Of a DNA stretch of 50,694 nucleotides, positions 16,731 to 24,951 are shown piece after piece; position 1 is the first letter of the stretch; each line of letters begins with the position of its first letter. The position numbers were made by a program, and so were the translations under genes. The notes beneath the pieces are model-generated. The model was not told the DNA's origin, did no database searches, and was given only the letters and a program-made list of their open reading frames with translations. This stretch comes from Lachnospiraceae bacterium NE2001 (GTDB lineage Bacteria; Bacillota; Clostridia; Lachnospirales; Lachnospiraceae), in the NCBI GenBank assembly GCA_900110635.1, contig FOEK01000023.1, positions 1 to 50,694 on the forward strand, given 5' to 3'.

Positions 16731-17273
16731 ATGATTATGACATATAAAGAGTGTTTGAAGAAATACAAAAATGATTATCAGATTAGAAAAGCTATAGATT
16801 CTGGTTATATAAAAAAACTTGAATCGGGAATATATTCTGATAAGGATTTTGAATTTGAAACTACAATAATATCTAAAAAATACCCGAAAGCGGTATTTAC
16901 AATGAATAGCGCATTTTATTACCTTGGACTAACAGATTCTATTCCTGATAAGTATCATCTTGTTACGGATAAGGATGCTTCGAAAATATCAGATCAACGT
17001 GTTGTTCAGTATTTTGATAATTTCAAGAGTCTTGAACTAGGGATGATAGATTATGAAGTAGATGGAGAGTTAATAAGAATGTATGGGAATGAAAGGATGC
17101 TTTTGGAATTGTTTAGAAATAAAAAGCGACTTCCATACGATTATTATAAGGAAATAATACAAAATTACAGAAAAAGAATTGAAAAAATGGATATTGCATT
17201 TATACAGGATATGGCACAAGAGCTACCTAAGAGTGATTTTATATTAGATGCATTTGAGACGGAGGTTTTGTAA
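16731..17273 (+). CDS. AbiEi-type antitoxin and autorepressor
   Basis: This 180-aa protein matches the AbiEi/type IV antitoxin pattern: an N-terminal winged helix (QIRKAIDSGYIKKLESGIYS), then the AVFTMNSAFYYLGLTDSIPD motif and a C-terminal half with YGNERMLLELFRNKKRLP. Role: transcriptional autorepression and neutralising the AbiEii toxin. ATG 16731 lies 9 bases after GGAGG. The stop codon overlaps the toxin start by one base (TAATG), so the two are translationally coupled. The pair is markedly more AT-rich than neighbours, fitting horizontal transfer. Confidence 0.88.
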   Translation: MIMTYKECLKKYKNDYQIRKAIDSGYIKKLESGIYSDKDFEFETTIISKKYPKAVFTMNSAFYYLGLTDSIPDKYHLVTDKDASKISDQRVVQYFDNFKSLELGMIDYEVDGELIRMYGNERMLLELFRNKKRLPYDYYKEIIQNYRKRIEKMDIAFIQDMAQELPKSDFILDAFETEVL

Positions 17274-18076
17274 TGGGAATGATTACTGAGTTAATGCGAA
17301 CAAATGAAAAGTCTGGATATACAGGTGCAAATCTTATTGCAAAGGTGTGTCAAGATATTGTATTAAAAGCTATTGCGGATAGTAATCTGAATCGAAATGT
17401 AACAATTAAAGGTGGAGTAGTGATGCGAGAGATAACGGGAGATGTTAGGCGTGCGACACAGGATATGGATATAGATTTTATAAGGTATTCATTAAGTGAC
17501 CAATCTATTGATGTCTTCATAGATAGGCTAAATGTTCTAGAGGGAGTTACTTTTGAAAGGATAGGTGAAATAACTGAGTTAAGCCAGCAGGATTATCATG
17601 GAAAAAGAGTATATGTTAATGTTACTGATATAGATGGTGTAAGTGTACAAAGTAAGATAGACCTTGGAGTACATACTCATTTAGATATTGAACAGGAAGA
17701 ATTCTGTTTTGATTTAGCATATGATGACGAAGGGGTTAGTCTATTAATAAATTCGAAAGAACAGATGCTTACTGAAAAACTAAGATCTCTTCTCAAGTTT
17801 GGTGCAGCATCTACGAGATTTAAGGATATATTTGATATGTATTATCTTAAGGATAAAGTAGAAATTGATAAATTAAAAAATTGTTTTGAAGAGTTTATTT
17901 TTGGTGATTCCGGAATGAGAGAAAACAATATGGCAGATATTATCAAGCGTCTAGAAGTGACATTTAGTAATGAGAGATATAAGAGACGATTGGCAAGCTC
18001 TGATAAGAATTGGATGGGTGTAGATATTGAAATTGCTTTATTGGAAATCTTAGTTTTTATTAGTGGAATTTGTTAG
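17273..18076 (+). CDS. AbiEii-type nucleotidyltransferase toxin
   Basis: This 267-aa AbiEii/AbiGii/MenA-like nucleotidyltransferase has motif I KGGVVMREITGDVRRATQDM with DID (residues 43-66) and a downstream LTEKLRSLLKFG...RFKDIFDMYYL block (about 165-195) that supplies the conserved Lys and Asp. Family members transfer nucleotides to RNA or tRNA ends and arrest growth, serving in phage exclusion or plasmid maintenance. ATG 17273 or 17279 may be used; GGAGG lies upstream in the antitoxin gene. Confidence 0.9.
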   Translation: MGMITELMRTNEKSGYTGANLIAKVCQDIVLKAIADSNLNRNVTIKGGVVMREITGDVRRATQDMDIDFIRYSLSDQSIDVFIDRLNVLEGVTFERIGEITELSQQDYHGKRVYVNVTDIDGVSVQSKIDLGVHTHLDIEQEEFCFDLAYDDEGVSLLINSKEQMLTEKLRSLLKFGAASTRFKDIFDMYYLKDKVEIDKLKNCFEEFIFGDSGMRENNMADIIKRLEVTFSNERYKRRLASSDKNWMGVDIEIALLEILVFISGIC

Positions 18077-18159
18077 GGGAATGAATCACCAATCGTGATA
18101 TAATAACTTTGTGAATTGTTAGTTATTAAATTCCATCTTTAGTAAAAAAGGAGGACTGT

Positions 18160-19200
18160 ATGGATAAGATAAAAATAGCTTTTTTCGATTCAAAGGATTA
18201 TGACAAGGAGTCATTTGTTAATTCAAATGTGAATGATGAATATGAGATTACATTTCTTGAAACAAGACTATCAAAGGATACCTGTAAGCTTGCCGAGGGA
18301 AATGATGTTGTCTGCGTCTTTGTAAATGACGATGTTAATAAAGCCGTCATAGATAAGCTCTATAACATGGGAATCAAGCTTATAGCTCTTCGTTGTGCAG
18401 GATACAACAATGTTGATGTAGAATATGCGTACGGGAAGATTCACGTTGTCCGTGTTCCTGCATATTCACCTTATGCTGTGGCTGAGCACGCTATGGCGCT
18501 TCTTCTTACATCCATCAGACGGATTCATAAGGCCTATATCAGAACAAGAGATTTTAATTTCAGTCTAAATGGACTTACAGGTTTTGACCTTCACGGAAAA
18601 ACTGTGGGTGTAGTTGGAACAGGTAAGATAGGAAGGATATTTATAGATATCTGTCGTGGATTTGGAATGCAGGTTATAGCTTATGATAAGTACCCTGCTG
18701 TAGATGCTGGAATTGAATATGTGACACTGGATGAATTGTGGGAAAGAAGCGATGTTATATCACTTCATTGCCCGCTTACCGATGAAAACCTGCATATGAT
18801 CAATTCAGAAAGCATGGCTAAAATGAAAAAGGGCGTCGTGATCATCAATACATCCCGAGGAGCATTGATTGATTCTGAGGCACTAGTTGAAGGTATCAAG
18901 GCACGCCATATAGGTGCGGCTTGCCTAGATGTATATGAAGAAGAATCCAACATATTCTTCCACGACTATTCGAATCATATAGTTAATGATGATACCCTGG
19001 CGAGACTTATATCCATGCCAAATGTAATAGTAACATCTCATCAGGCCTTTCTTACAAAAGAAGCCTTAACCAATATTGCAGATACTACCCTCGAAAATAT
19101 CAGAGAGTTCTTCGAAAAAGATACCTGCAAAAATGAAGTTTGCTACAAATGCGCTAATCTATCAAACTGCGATCAGGCGCACGACAAAAAGTGTTTTTAA
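18160..19200 (+). CDS. ldhA: D-lactate dehydrogenase-type 2-hydroxyacid dehydrogenase with Cys-rich tail
   Basis: This 346-aa protein is a D-isomer 2-hydroxyacid dehydrogenase of the LdhA type. LRCAGYNNVD provides the substrate Arg region, GVVGTGKIGR the NAD site (about residue 150), NTSRGALID and the catalytic His in TSHQAF (about 293). It reduces pyruvate to D-lactate with NADH. The last ~24 residues hold five Cys (CKNEVCYKCANLSNC then a further Cys), which is unusual and could bind metal. AAAGGAGG precedes the ATG. It is monocistronic. Confidence 0.9.
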   Translation: MDKIKIAFFDSKDYDKESFVNSNVNDEYEITFLETRLSKDTCKLAEGNDVVCVFVNDDVNKAVIDKLYNMGIKLIALRCAGYNNVDVEYAYGKIHVVRVPAYSPYAVAEHAMALLLTSIRRIHKAYIRTRDFNFSLNGLTGFDLHGKTVGVVGTGKIGRIFIDICRGFGMQVIAYDKYPAVDAGIEYVTLDELWERSDVISLHCPLTDENLHMINSESMAKMKKGVVIINTSRGALIDSEALVEGIKARHIGAACLDVYEEESNIFFHDYSNHIVNDDTLARLISMPNVIVTSHQAFLTKEALTNIADTTLENIREFFEKDTCKNEVCYKCANLSNCDQAHDKKCF

Positions 19201-19202
19201 TA

Positions 19203-19224
19203 AAGACCGTCCCCTGTCTTTTTA
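19203..19224. repeat. Short GACCGTCCCC repeat element (half REP)
   Basis: AAGACCGTCCCCTGTCTT at 19203-19220 plus T5 matches the GGGGACGG-core palindromes at 33121 and elsewhere. It follows directly after the ldhA stop codon and can fold into a terminator. Confidence 0.6.
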
Positions 19225-19267
19225 ATTTCTGTTCATGGTAGGTCGTTTATGGTATATTGAAAAGTAG

Positions 19268-19408
19268 TTTAATGTAAGCGTATCTGTTGGTCTTGCTTAT
19301 GAGAAGTATTATGACGGCGATATGACCGCTTTGCAGGAGATTGCAGATAAGAGAATGTACGAGGATAAAGATCGTTATTATAAAATGATAGGTAAATTGC
19401 GACGCTAA
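19268..19408 (+). pseudogene. C-terminal fragment of a GGDEF (diguanylate cyclase) gene
   Basis: The frame from 19268 to TAA 19406-19408 reads SVSVGLAYEKYYDGDM then IADKRMYEDKDRYYK, the standard end of a GGDEF domain (SxGxA..., ADxxMYxxK). A stop at 19265-19267 precedes it and no start or upstream domain is present. It is a leftover of a deleted diguanylate cyclase gene between ldhA and the phosphorylase gene. Confidence 0.75.
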
Positions 19409-19427
19409 AGAGAAGGGGGCTGAGTTT

Positions 19428-20249
19428 ATGAATCCTATATATGAGAAGCTTAAGACCTGCTACGACGATGTAAGAAGGAAGACGGACTTTGTGCCAGAGA
19501 TTGCCCTTGTTCTTGGGTCGGGCCTTGGAAGCTTTGCAGATAATATTGAGGTTGAAGGGGTTATAGATTACCGCGATATAGAGGGCTTTCCTATATCTAC
19601 TGCACCTGGTCATGTGGGGCAGTTCATATATGGAACCATCGAGGGAAAGAAGATTATATGTATGAAGGGAAGAGTCCACTACTACGAGGGCTATCCCATC
19701 AGTGACGTAGTGCTTCCTGTCAGGCTTATGCATTTAATGGGTGCAAATATCCTGTTTCTGACAAATGCATCAGGTGGTATCAATTCAGATTTCAGTCCTG
19801 GTGATTTTATGATGCTGACAGATCATATTTCATCATTTGTACCTAATCCACTTGTTGGAGAGAATATACCGGAGCTGGGGGTAAGATTTCCGGATATGAC
19901 TCATGTCTATGATCTGGAGCTTTGTGACAGGATAAGAGAGTCGGCTGCAGAATCTGGAATAAATCTAAAAGAGGGAACATACATACAGACCACAGGTCCT
20001 TCCTACGAATCACCTGCTGAGATACGAATGTTTAAAACGCTGGGAGCGGATGCTGTAGGAATGAGTACAGTTGTTGAGGCCATAGCGGCTCATCACGCAG
20101 GAATGAGAGTATGCGGAGTTTCTTGTATTACCAATTATGCAGCTGGAATAGACGGAAAGAAGCTGGGAGAACAGGAGGTTATAGACGCTGGAAAGGCGTC
20201 AGCACCACTGTTTAAGAAGCTGGTTACAAATGCAATAAAGAGATTCTAG
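19428..20249 (+). CDS. punA: Purine nucleoside phosphorylase
   Basis: This 273-aa protein is a trimeric-type purine nucleoside phosphorylase: LGSGLGSFAD (phosphate loop, about residue 29), GRVHYYEGYP, LTNASGGIN, FPDMTHVYD and GMSTVVEAIAAHHAGM. It cleaves inosine and guanosine to base and ribose-1-phosphate. GAAGGGGGC precedes the ATG. It is 36 bases from the amidohydrolase, and the pair makes sense as adenosine deamination followed by phosphorolysis. Confidence 0.95.
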   Translation: MNPIYEKLKTCYDDVRRKTDFVPEIALVLGSGLGSFADNIEVEGVIDYRDIEGFPISTAPGHVGQFIYGTIEGKKIICMKGRVHYYEGYPISDVVLPVRLMHLMGANILFLTNASGGINSDFSPGDFMMLTDHISSFVPNPLVGENIPELGVRFPDMTHVYDLELCDRIRESAAESGINLKEGTYIQTTGPSYESPAEIRMFKTLGADAVGMSTVVEAIAAHHAGMRVCGVSCITNYAAGIDGKKLGEQEVIDAGKASAPLFKKLVTNAIKRF

Positions 20250-20285
20250 TATACCATTTTATTATTCAAAAGTCGGGGGGCTTAT

Positions 20286-21614
20286 ATGAATATAAGATTT
20301 TATAATGCAAGAATACTTACGATGGCTGACGGGCTGGATATTATAGAAAATGGGGAACTGCACGTCAGCGGTGATAGGATAACCTATGTAGGTGATTCAG
20401 AAGAAGCTGCTATAGAAAATGCTTTGCAGACTGATAAAGAAAATGTTTTGCAAGCCGATAAAGAAAAGTGGGACCGGGAGATAGATGTTAGGGGAAATCT
20501 CCTTATGCCAGGTTTCAAGAACGCCCATACACACTCGGCTATGACATTTCTACGCTCACACGCTGATGATATGAAACTTCAGGACTGGCTCACAAAGGCG
20601 GTCTTTCCTTATGAGGCAAAGCTGCGAGACGAGGATTTCTATTACTGTGCTCTCCTTGCGGTGCTGGAGTATCTTACCAGCGGCATTACATCTGTATGCG
20701 ATATGTACTTAAATAATGCTATGGTTTCGAAGGCTATGGCTGACAGCGGTATGAGATCGGTTCATTGTGGAGCGGTCTTTGGAGGAGAGGAAACGGCAGA
20801 AAGTCTTAGAGAAGATTTTACTTCTATGAATCAGCCGGATTCGCTTATAAGCTTTGTGCTTGGTTTTCACGCGGAGTACAGCTGCTCCAAGGAGCTTCTC
20901 GGCAGGATAGCAGAGCTTGCGAATGAACTGAAGCAGCCCATTTTTACGCACTGCTCAGAAACTTCAAGGGAAGTAGAAGAGTGTAGAGTTAGATATGGTA
21001 TGTCTCCGGTGGAGTACCTTGATTCCATAGGAATGTTTAACTACGGTGGCACGCTTTTTCATGGGGTACACGTGAGTGATAATGATATAGAGATCATAAA
21101 GAAACGCGGTATCTCTATAGTTACAAATCCTGCATCGAATCTGAAGCTGGCCAGTGGCATAGCTCCTATTACAAGGTATATGCAGGAAGGAATCAACATT
21201 GGTATCGGCACAGACGGGCCTGCAAGCAATAACTGTCTTGATATGTTCAGGGAAATGTTTCTTGTAACGGGACTTGGAAAATACAGGGAAAGCGATGCAT
21301 CAGCTGTTGATGCAGTTGAGGTTCTGAAGATGGCTGTAAAGGGCGGTGCCGTGGCCATGGGACGGGGGGACTGTGATTCCCTGAAGGCTGGCAAGAAAGC
21401 GGATATCATAATGCTTGATCTATATGCTCCAAATATGCAGCCAATACATAATATAGCGAAGAATATAGTTTATTCAGGCTCGAAGACCAACGTTAAGATG
21501 ACAATGATCAACGGCAATATACTATATGAAAATGGCGAGTTTAACATAGGAATATCGCCTGACGAAATATATAAGAATGTGGCGAAATCCTGTGATAGGA
21601 TATTTGCGGAATAA
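20286..21614 (+). CDS. mtaD: MTA/SAH/adenosine deaminase (amidohydrolase)
   Basis: This 442-aa amidohydrolase has the metal motif AHTHSAMTFLRSHADDMKLQ (about residues 79-98), a further HC at FTHCSETSREVEE, FHGVHV and GTDGPASNN with the metal Asp (about 309). These match 5-methylthioadenosine/S-adenosylhomocysteine deaminase, which can also deaminate adenosine. A 24-bp in-frame duplication (20418-20441 and 20442-20465) adds a repeated Gln-Asp-Lys-Glu insert in the N-terminal beta region. GGGGGGC precedes the ATG. Likely co-transcribed with punA. Confidence 0.9.
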   Translation: MNIRFYNARILTMADGLDIIENGELHVSGDRITYVGDSEEAAIENALQTDKENVLQADKEKWDREIDVRGNLLMPGFKNAHTHSAMTFLRSHADDMKLQDWLTKAVFPYEAKLRDEDFYYCALLAVLEYLTSGITSVCDMYLNNAMVSKAMADSGMRSVHCGAVFGGEETAESLREDFTSMNQPDSLISFVLGFHAEYSCSKELLGRIAELANELKQPIFTHCSETSREVEECRVRYGMSPVEYLDSIGMFNYGGTLFHGVHVSDNDIEIIKKRGISIVTNPASNLKLASGIAPITRYMQEGINIGIGTDGPASNNCLDMFREMFLVTGLGKYRESDASAVDAVEVLKMAVKGGAVAMGRGDCDSLKAGKKADIIMLDLYAPNMQPIHNIAKNIVYSGSKTNVKMTMINGNILYENGEFNIGISPDEIYKNVAKSCDRIFAE

Positions 21615-21652
21615 TTGCAGTAGAATAATTACGAAAAGAGGGATATCAGATA

Positions 21653-21889
21653 ATGAATCCAATGGACATGATACAGTTGGCAGGAAGGCTTGGTACATTT
21701 AAAGAACAGCATCCAAAGTTCGGAAAGTTCCTGAAATCAGTTGGGGCAAAGGGACTAACCGAAGGTTCCGTTATGGAGGTAAAGTTTATAGCTACAGACG
21801 GAGAGGAATACCGTGCCAATATAAAGCTGACCAAGGAAGACCTGGAAACTATAGATATTATCAAGGGTATGGGAAAGAGCTCAAGCTGA
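21653..21889 (+). CDS. Small conserved-looking soluble protein (78 aa)
   Basis: A basic N-terminal helix (MIQLAGRLGTFKEQHPKFGK) is followed by a small beta/alpha part (VMEVKFIATDGEEYRANIKL, then TKEDLETI). No domain is recognised with certainty. AAGAGGGAT precedes the ATG. Its last codons form the left arm of the terminator, so it ends the purine salvage operon. Confidence 0.7.
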   Translation: MNPMDMIQLAGRLGTFKEQHPKFGKFLKSVGAKGLTEGSVMEVKFIATDGEEYRANIKLTKEDLETIDIIKGMGKSSS

Positions 21890-21908
21890 GCTCTTTCCCT
21901 GTCTTTTT
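21871..21908. terminator. Terminator between convergent units
   Basis: GGGAAAGAGCTC (21871-21882) pairs perfectly with GAGCTCTTTCCC (21888-21899), followed by T-rich sequence to 21908. The left arm is coding for the 78-aa protein. Since the minus-strand 978-aa gene ends at 21907, it may serve both strands. Confidence 0.9.
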
Positions 21909-24843
21909 ATTTAGGTTTGACTACATTTCCAGTTTTCTTGGCTTGCTTTGCAGCCTCTGCCTTTTTAGCGGCCTCGGCTTCTTTAGCTTCCTTGTCAATA
22001 ACCTTGTTATAGGCATTTGATCCAACACCCTCGCTTAGGGCCTTGAACTTGTTTCTGCTTGCAGGATCCTTAGAGGATTCGATACAGGTTGTTAAAGCCG
22101 TATCTCTGATCTTTGAGATGTTTGAAGGAAGTATGCTTCCTTTCTGGTTCTCGCTTAGTACATTTTCCTTAAACTTATCCTCAAAAGGCTGTCCCTGCTT
22201 CATAACGATATTTTCGAAGGTAGTGAGCTGCTCTGAGTTTGGATTTATAGTAACCTTTCCGTTCTCGATTTTTACAAAATCATTTATAGAGGTTGAAATG
22301 TCAGCTAACACCTGCTTGGACTTCTTATAGAATTCTCTGCCAGCCTTCACTTCATTCTTTATAGAGATCTCTCTGGCTTTTTTAGCAGCCTCTTTCTCGC
22401 TCTGGCTCATCCCTGATGAAACCTTAGGATGCTCATAACTCTTCGGAGCGCTATTCATAAGCTCCTTTCTCATGTCTGTCGTCATCTTAATAGTCATATC
22501 GCAGTACATAGACTTCTTAGCAGATTCGATGATCGTATTCTCGTGAGCCTTCTTCATTTCTTCCTTCGCCTTCTCTTCAGGCTTAAGGCTGTCAAAACGT
22601 TCATTTTCAGCGACTCTCTTATCATATTCAGATATGCTGGCATCTCTAAGCGTATCTATCTTTCTTTTGAACATTTCATAGGTTGCACCGATTCTAAAGT
22701 CGCTTGCATCTATTTCGAAATCTTTTTTAGCAGTTTTTTGAAGTATCTCTCTGTCACGTATAGTTGGAAGATTCTCTTTAAAATGCTCCTTCGACTGAAT
22801 TGAATGAAGCAGAAGCTTTCTAGCCTCGATCATAGCCTTATATCTTTTTGCTCCATTTCTTCCAAGGAGAGCTATGCCTTCTTCAGTATTTGGATCGCCA
22901 CCCTTATCTCTTATTTTCTTCTCTTTATCTGTAAGATAAGAATTGATAGTATCAGATATCTCAGTCTGCTGCTTATCCAGCTCCTTCATCTTCTTTGAAT
23001 CTGGAACTATAGCGTCATCACTAAGATTCTTCTTTCTGAGATCAAATGCAACCTCCTGTCTGGCCTTCTCCATCTTTTCCAGGCTATTCATTACATCGCT
23101 GAATCTGCTGTTGGTTGAAATGACACCCTTATCAGCCTGTTTCATTATGTCATAGACTTCTTTAACAGATTTCTCAGGATTACGACCACCAAGTTTTCCT
23201 GTAATAAAGTCCTCCATGGCATTTCTCTTATCTATAGCATAGATTCTGTCCTTTATATCGCTTAGATATGGATCGTGATCACCGTACTCAAGCATATCAG
23301 CAAGCTCAGCACCATTTTCAGGTTTTAAAGCTGATATCAGTTTCTTTGCATATGCTTTACATTGATTATTTAGCTGATCAGTCATTCCCCTGTAGCTGGT
23401 ATTATTTGCATCAAAAAGCTCAGGATGTGCAGACATAACCTTTCCGTTAAGGAACTTATAACTGATATAAGCAGCAGCAAGGGTTTCAAGGGCAGTTGGA
23501 TCTTCAGTATTCTTAATGCTCTTAAGCATATCCTTCATGCCATCACTATACTCGGCCTTTTTAAGATCCTTTGCGGTTATTCCTACTTCAGTTCTTCCAC
23601 CTTCAAGCTCCCTGTCAAGAGCATCAATGAGCCTGTTTTTGGTTTTAGGAAGGACTACATCTCTACACGCACCGAAGCTGTCACCTAAAAGTTCTGGATT
23701 CTTCTTAATATAGCTATCATTCTGAAGCTGCTTATCAAACTGAATGATGGCATTGGTACATTCGATCATATCTCTTGCAGAGTTGATTTTTTTAGACAGA
23801 ATCATAGTCTTGAAAGGGATAAATACTTTCTTTTCCCATTCCTTCAGCTGATTCAGTTTATCTATATTTCCAGCAAACTCATAATCGTACTTAGCTTTTT
23901 GAATAGCTCCATCCAGTATTCCAGGAACATTTATTGCTCCAAGACCATCAGCAGACCATCCATTTTCGATGGCCTTCATTTTCCATTTTGCACCTTCCAC
24001 GTAACAAACTGGTGATCGTCCCTCATTCTGTCCTCTGGCTGTAAGATGTTCTATACCATTACCAAGATATGCAGAATTATTCTGAATATCATCAGGAAGC
24101 TTCTTGAGTTCATCCTCATTTCTTATCAGTTCAGCGAAGTTTTCATATATGCCTGCAAGATATGCTTTCTCCTTTGATGCGTCCCAGCCAGTCTTCTTAT
24201 CCTTGTTCTTCTTTATTTCAAGCTCTAAAAGATTTGTACCAGCCTCATATGTATTCATAAGATTATTCAGGATTCCATCCTCTCGGCATCTATTAAGAAC
24301 CTTTTTGGGTTCTGAAGCTTTACTCATTGGACTGTCAACTTTGAATATGTCTGGGGCTGCTCCTGAAAGCTGTGATTTGAAATTACAAAGAAGAAGATCC
24401 TCGGACATTGCCTCAAGTATATTTCCTCTTTCTACGTCATTCCAAATTGCCACGGACTTTACCTGCTTGGTAAAGGCTTTCCTGTCAATATCCATATTAT
24501 CTATATAGTTATAAACTGATCTTATACATTTTGGTATTGTAACATTTGATTTTTTAAATATTTCTTCATCAAAATCTTCCTTGATTGTTGGAGCCCCACC
24601 CATTTTACAAGAAGTAGTAAGAAATACCGCTAGTTGTTCGTCAGATTCTCTTATTTGATTCTGCAGCTCATTGATTTCAGCAGAAGCTTTAGGATCCATA
24701 AATGGTAAAATAGAACTAAGATCATATGATTTCGCAATCATAATAGTATTATATTTTATAAGATCTTCATCAGTAAATGTTCCTTCCATTTTTACTGGAG
24801 CATATTTAAGATTAGGTTGTTTGTCATTCTTTTTCTTTGGCAT
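21907..24843 (-). CDS. Large helical protein (978 aa), partner of the UbiB-kinase giant
   Basis: This protein is highly charged, rich in Lys, Glu and Ala, predicted almost entirely helical, with no signal peptide or membrane helix. It begins with a Lys-rich stretch and ends in an Ala/Lys coiled tail (KEAEAAKKAEAAKQAKK). A central less-charged block (about residues 265-310, TARGQNEGRSPVCYVEG, GWSADGLGAIN) may be a compact domain. I recognise no family. GGAGG lies before the ATG. It is expressed from its own promoter, which has the same architecture as that of the 2137-aa gene 108 bases upstream. The shared promoter and adjacency suggest a common pathway or complex. Confidence 0.75.
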   Translation of the reverse strand: MPKKKNDKQPNLKYAPVKMEGTFTDEDLIKYNTIMIAKSYDLSSILPFMDPKASAEINELQNQIRESDEQLAVFLTTSCKMGGAPTIKEDFDEEIFKKSNVTIPKCIRSVYNYIDNMDIDRKAFTKQVKSVAIWNDVERGNILEAMSEDLLLCNFKSQLSGAAPDIFKVDSPMSKASEPKKVLNRCREDGILNNLMNTYEAGTNLLELEIKKNKDKKTGWDASKEKAYLAGIYENFAELIRNEDELKKLPDDIQNNSAYLGNGIEHLTARGQNEGRSPVCYVEGAKWKMKAIENGWSADGLGAINVPGILDGAIQKAKYDYEFAGNIDKLNQLKEWEKKVFIPFKTMILSKKINSARDMIECTNAIIQFDKQLQNDSYIKKNPELLGDSFGACRDVVLPKTKNRLIDALDRELEGGRTEVGITAKDLKKAEYSDGMKDMLKSIKNTEDPTALETLAAAYISYKFLNGKVMSAHPELFDANNTSYRGMTDQLNNQCKAYAKKLISALKPENGAELADMLEYGDHDPYLSDIKDRIYAIDKRNAMEDFITGKLGGRNPEKSVKEVYDIMKQADKGVISTNSRFSDVMNSLEKMEKARQEVAFDLRKKNLSDDAIVPDSKKMKELDKQQTEISDTINSYLTDKEKKIRDKGGDPNTEEGIALLGRNGAKRYKAMIEARKLLLHSIQSKEHFKENLPTIRDREILQKTAKKDFEIDASDFRIGATYEMFKRKIDTLRDASISEYDKRVAENERFDSLKPEEKAKEEMKKAHENTIIESAKKSMYCDMTIKMTTDMRKELMNSAPKSYEHPKVSSGMSQSEKEAAKKAREISIKNEVKAGREFYKKSKQVLADISTSINDFVKIENGKVTINPNSEQLTTFENIVMKQGQPFEDKFKENVLSENQKGSILPSNISKIRDTALTTCIESSKDPASRNKFKALSEGVGSNAYNKVIDKEAKEAEAAKKAEAAKQAKKTGNVVKPK

Positions 24844-24908
24844 TTTTGTGACCTCCGCTATTAATAAATATACAATAGTTCTTTAGTGTATTTTCGAGTA
24901 CAAAATAG

Positions 24909-24944
24909 ATTATATACTGAAATGTATAACAAAAGCGCAACAAA
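24909..24944 (-). promoter_or_regulatory. Promoter of the 978-aa gene with a shared 20-bp element
   Basis: On the minus strand TTTGTTGCGCTTTTGTTATA (24944-24925) is followed by 10 bases and TATAAT (24914-24909). The identical 20 bases with the same 10-base spacing to a TACTAT stand before the 2137-aa gene. No normal -35 is visible, since the hexamer 17 bp upstream is CGCTTT. An activator or alternative sigma factor is therefore likely. Confidence 0.65.
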
Positions 24945-24951
24945 CTACGCA

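Noticed and set aside
24925-24944. LytTR half-sites in the promoters of the giant genes
   Set aside because: The GCGCAACA and TATAACA parts resemble the half-site, but spacing is about 11 bp instead of 21 and two key positions mismatch.
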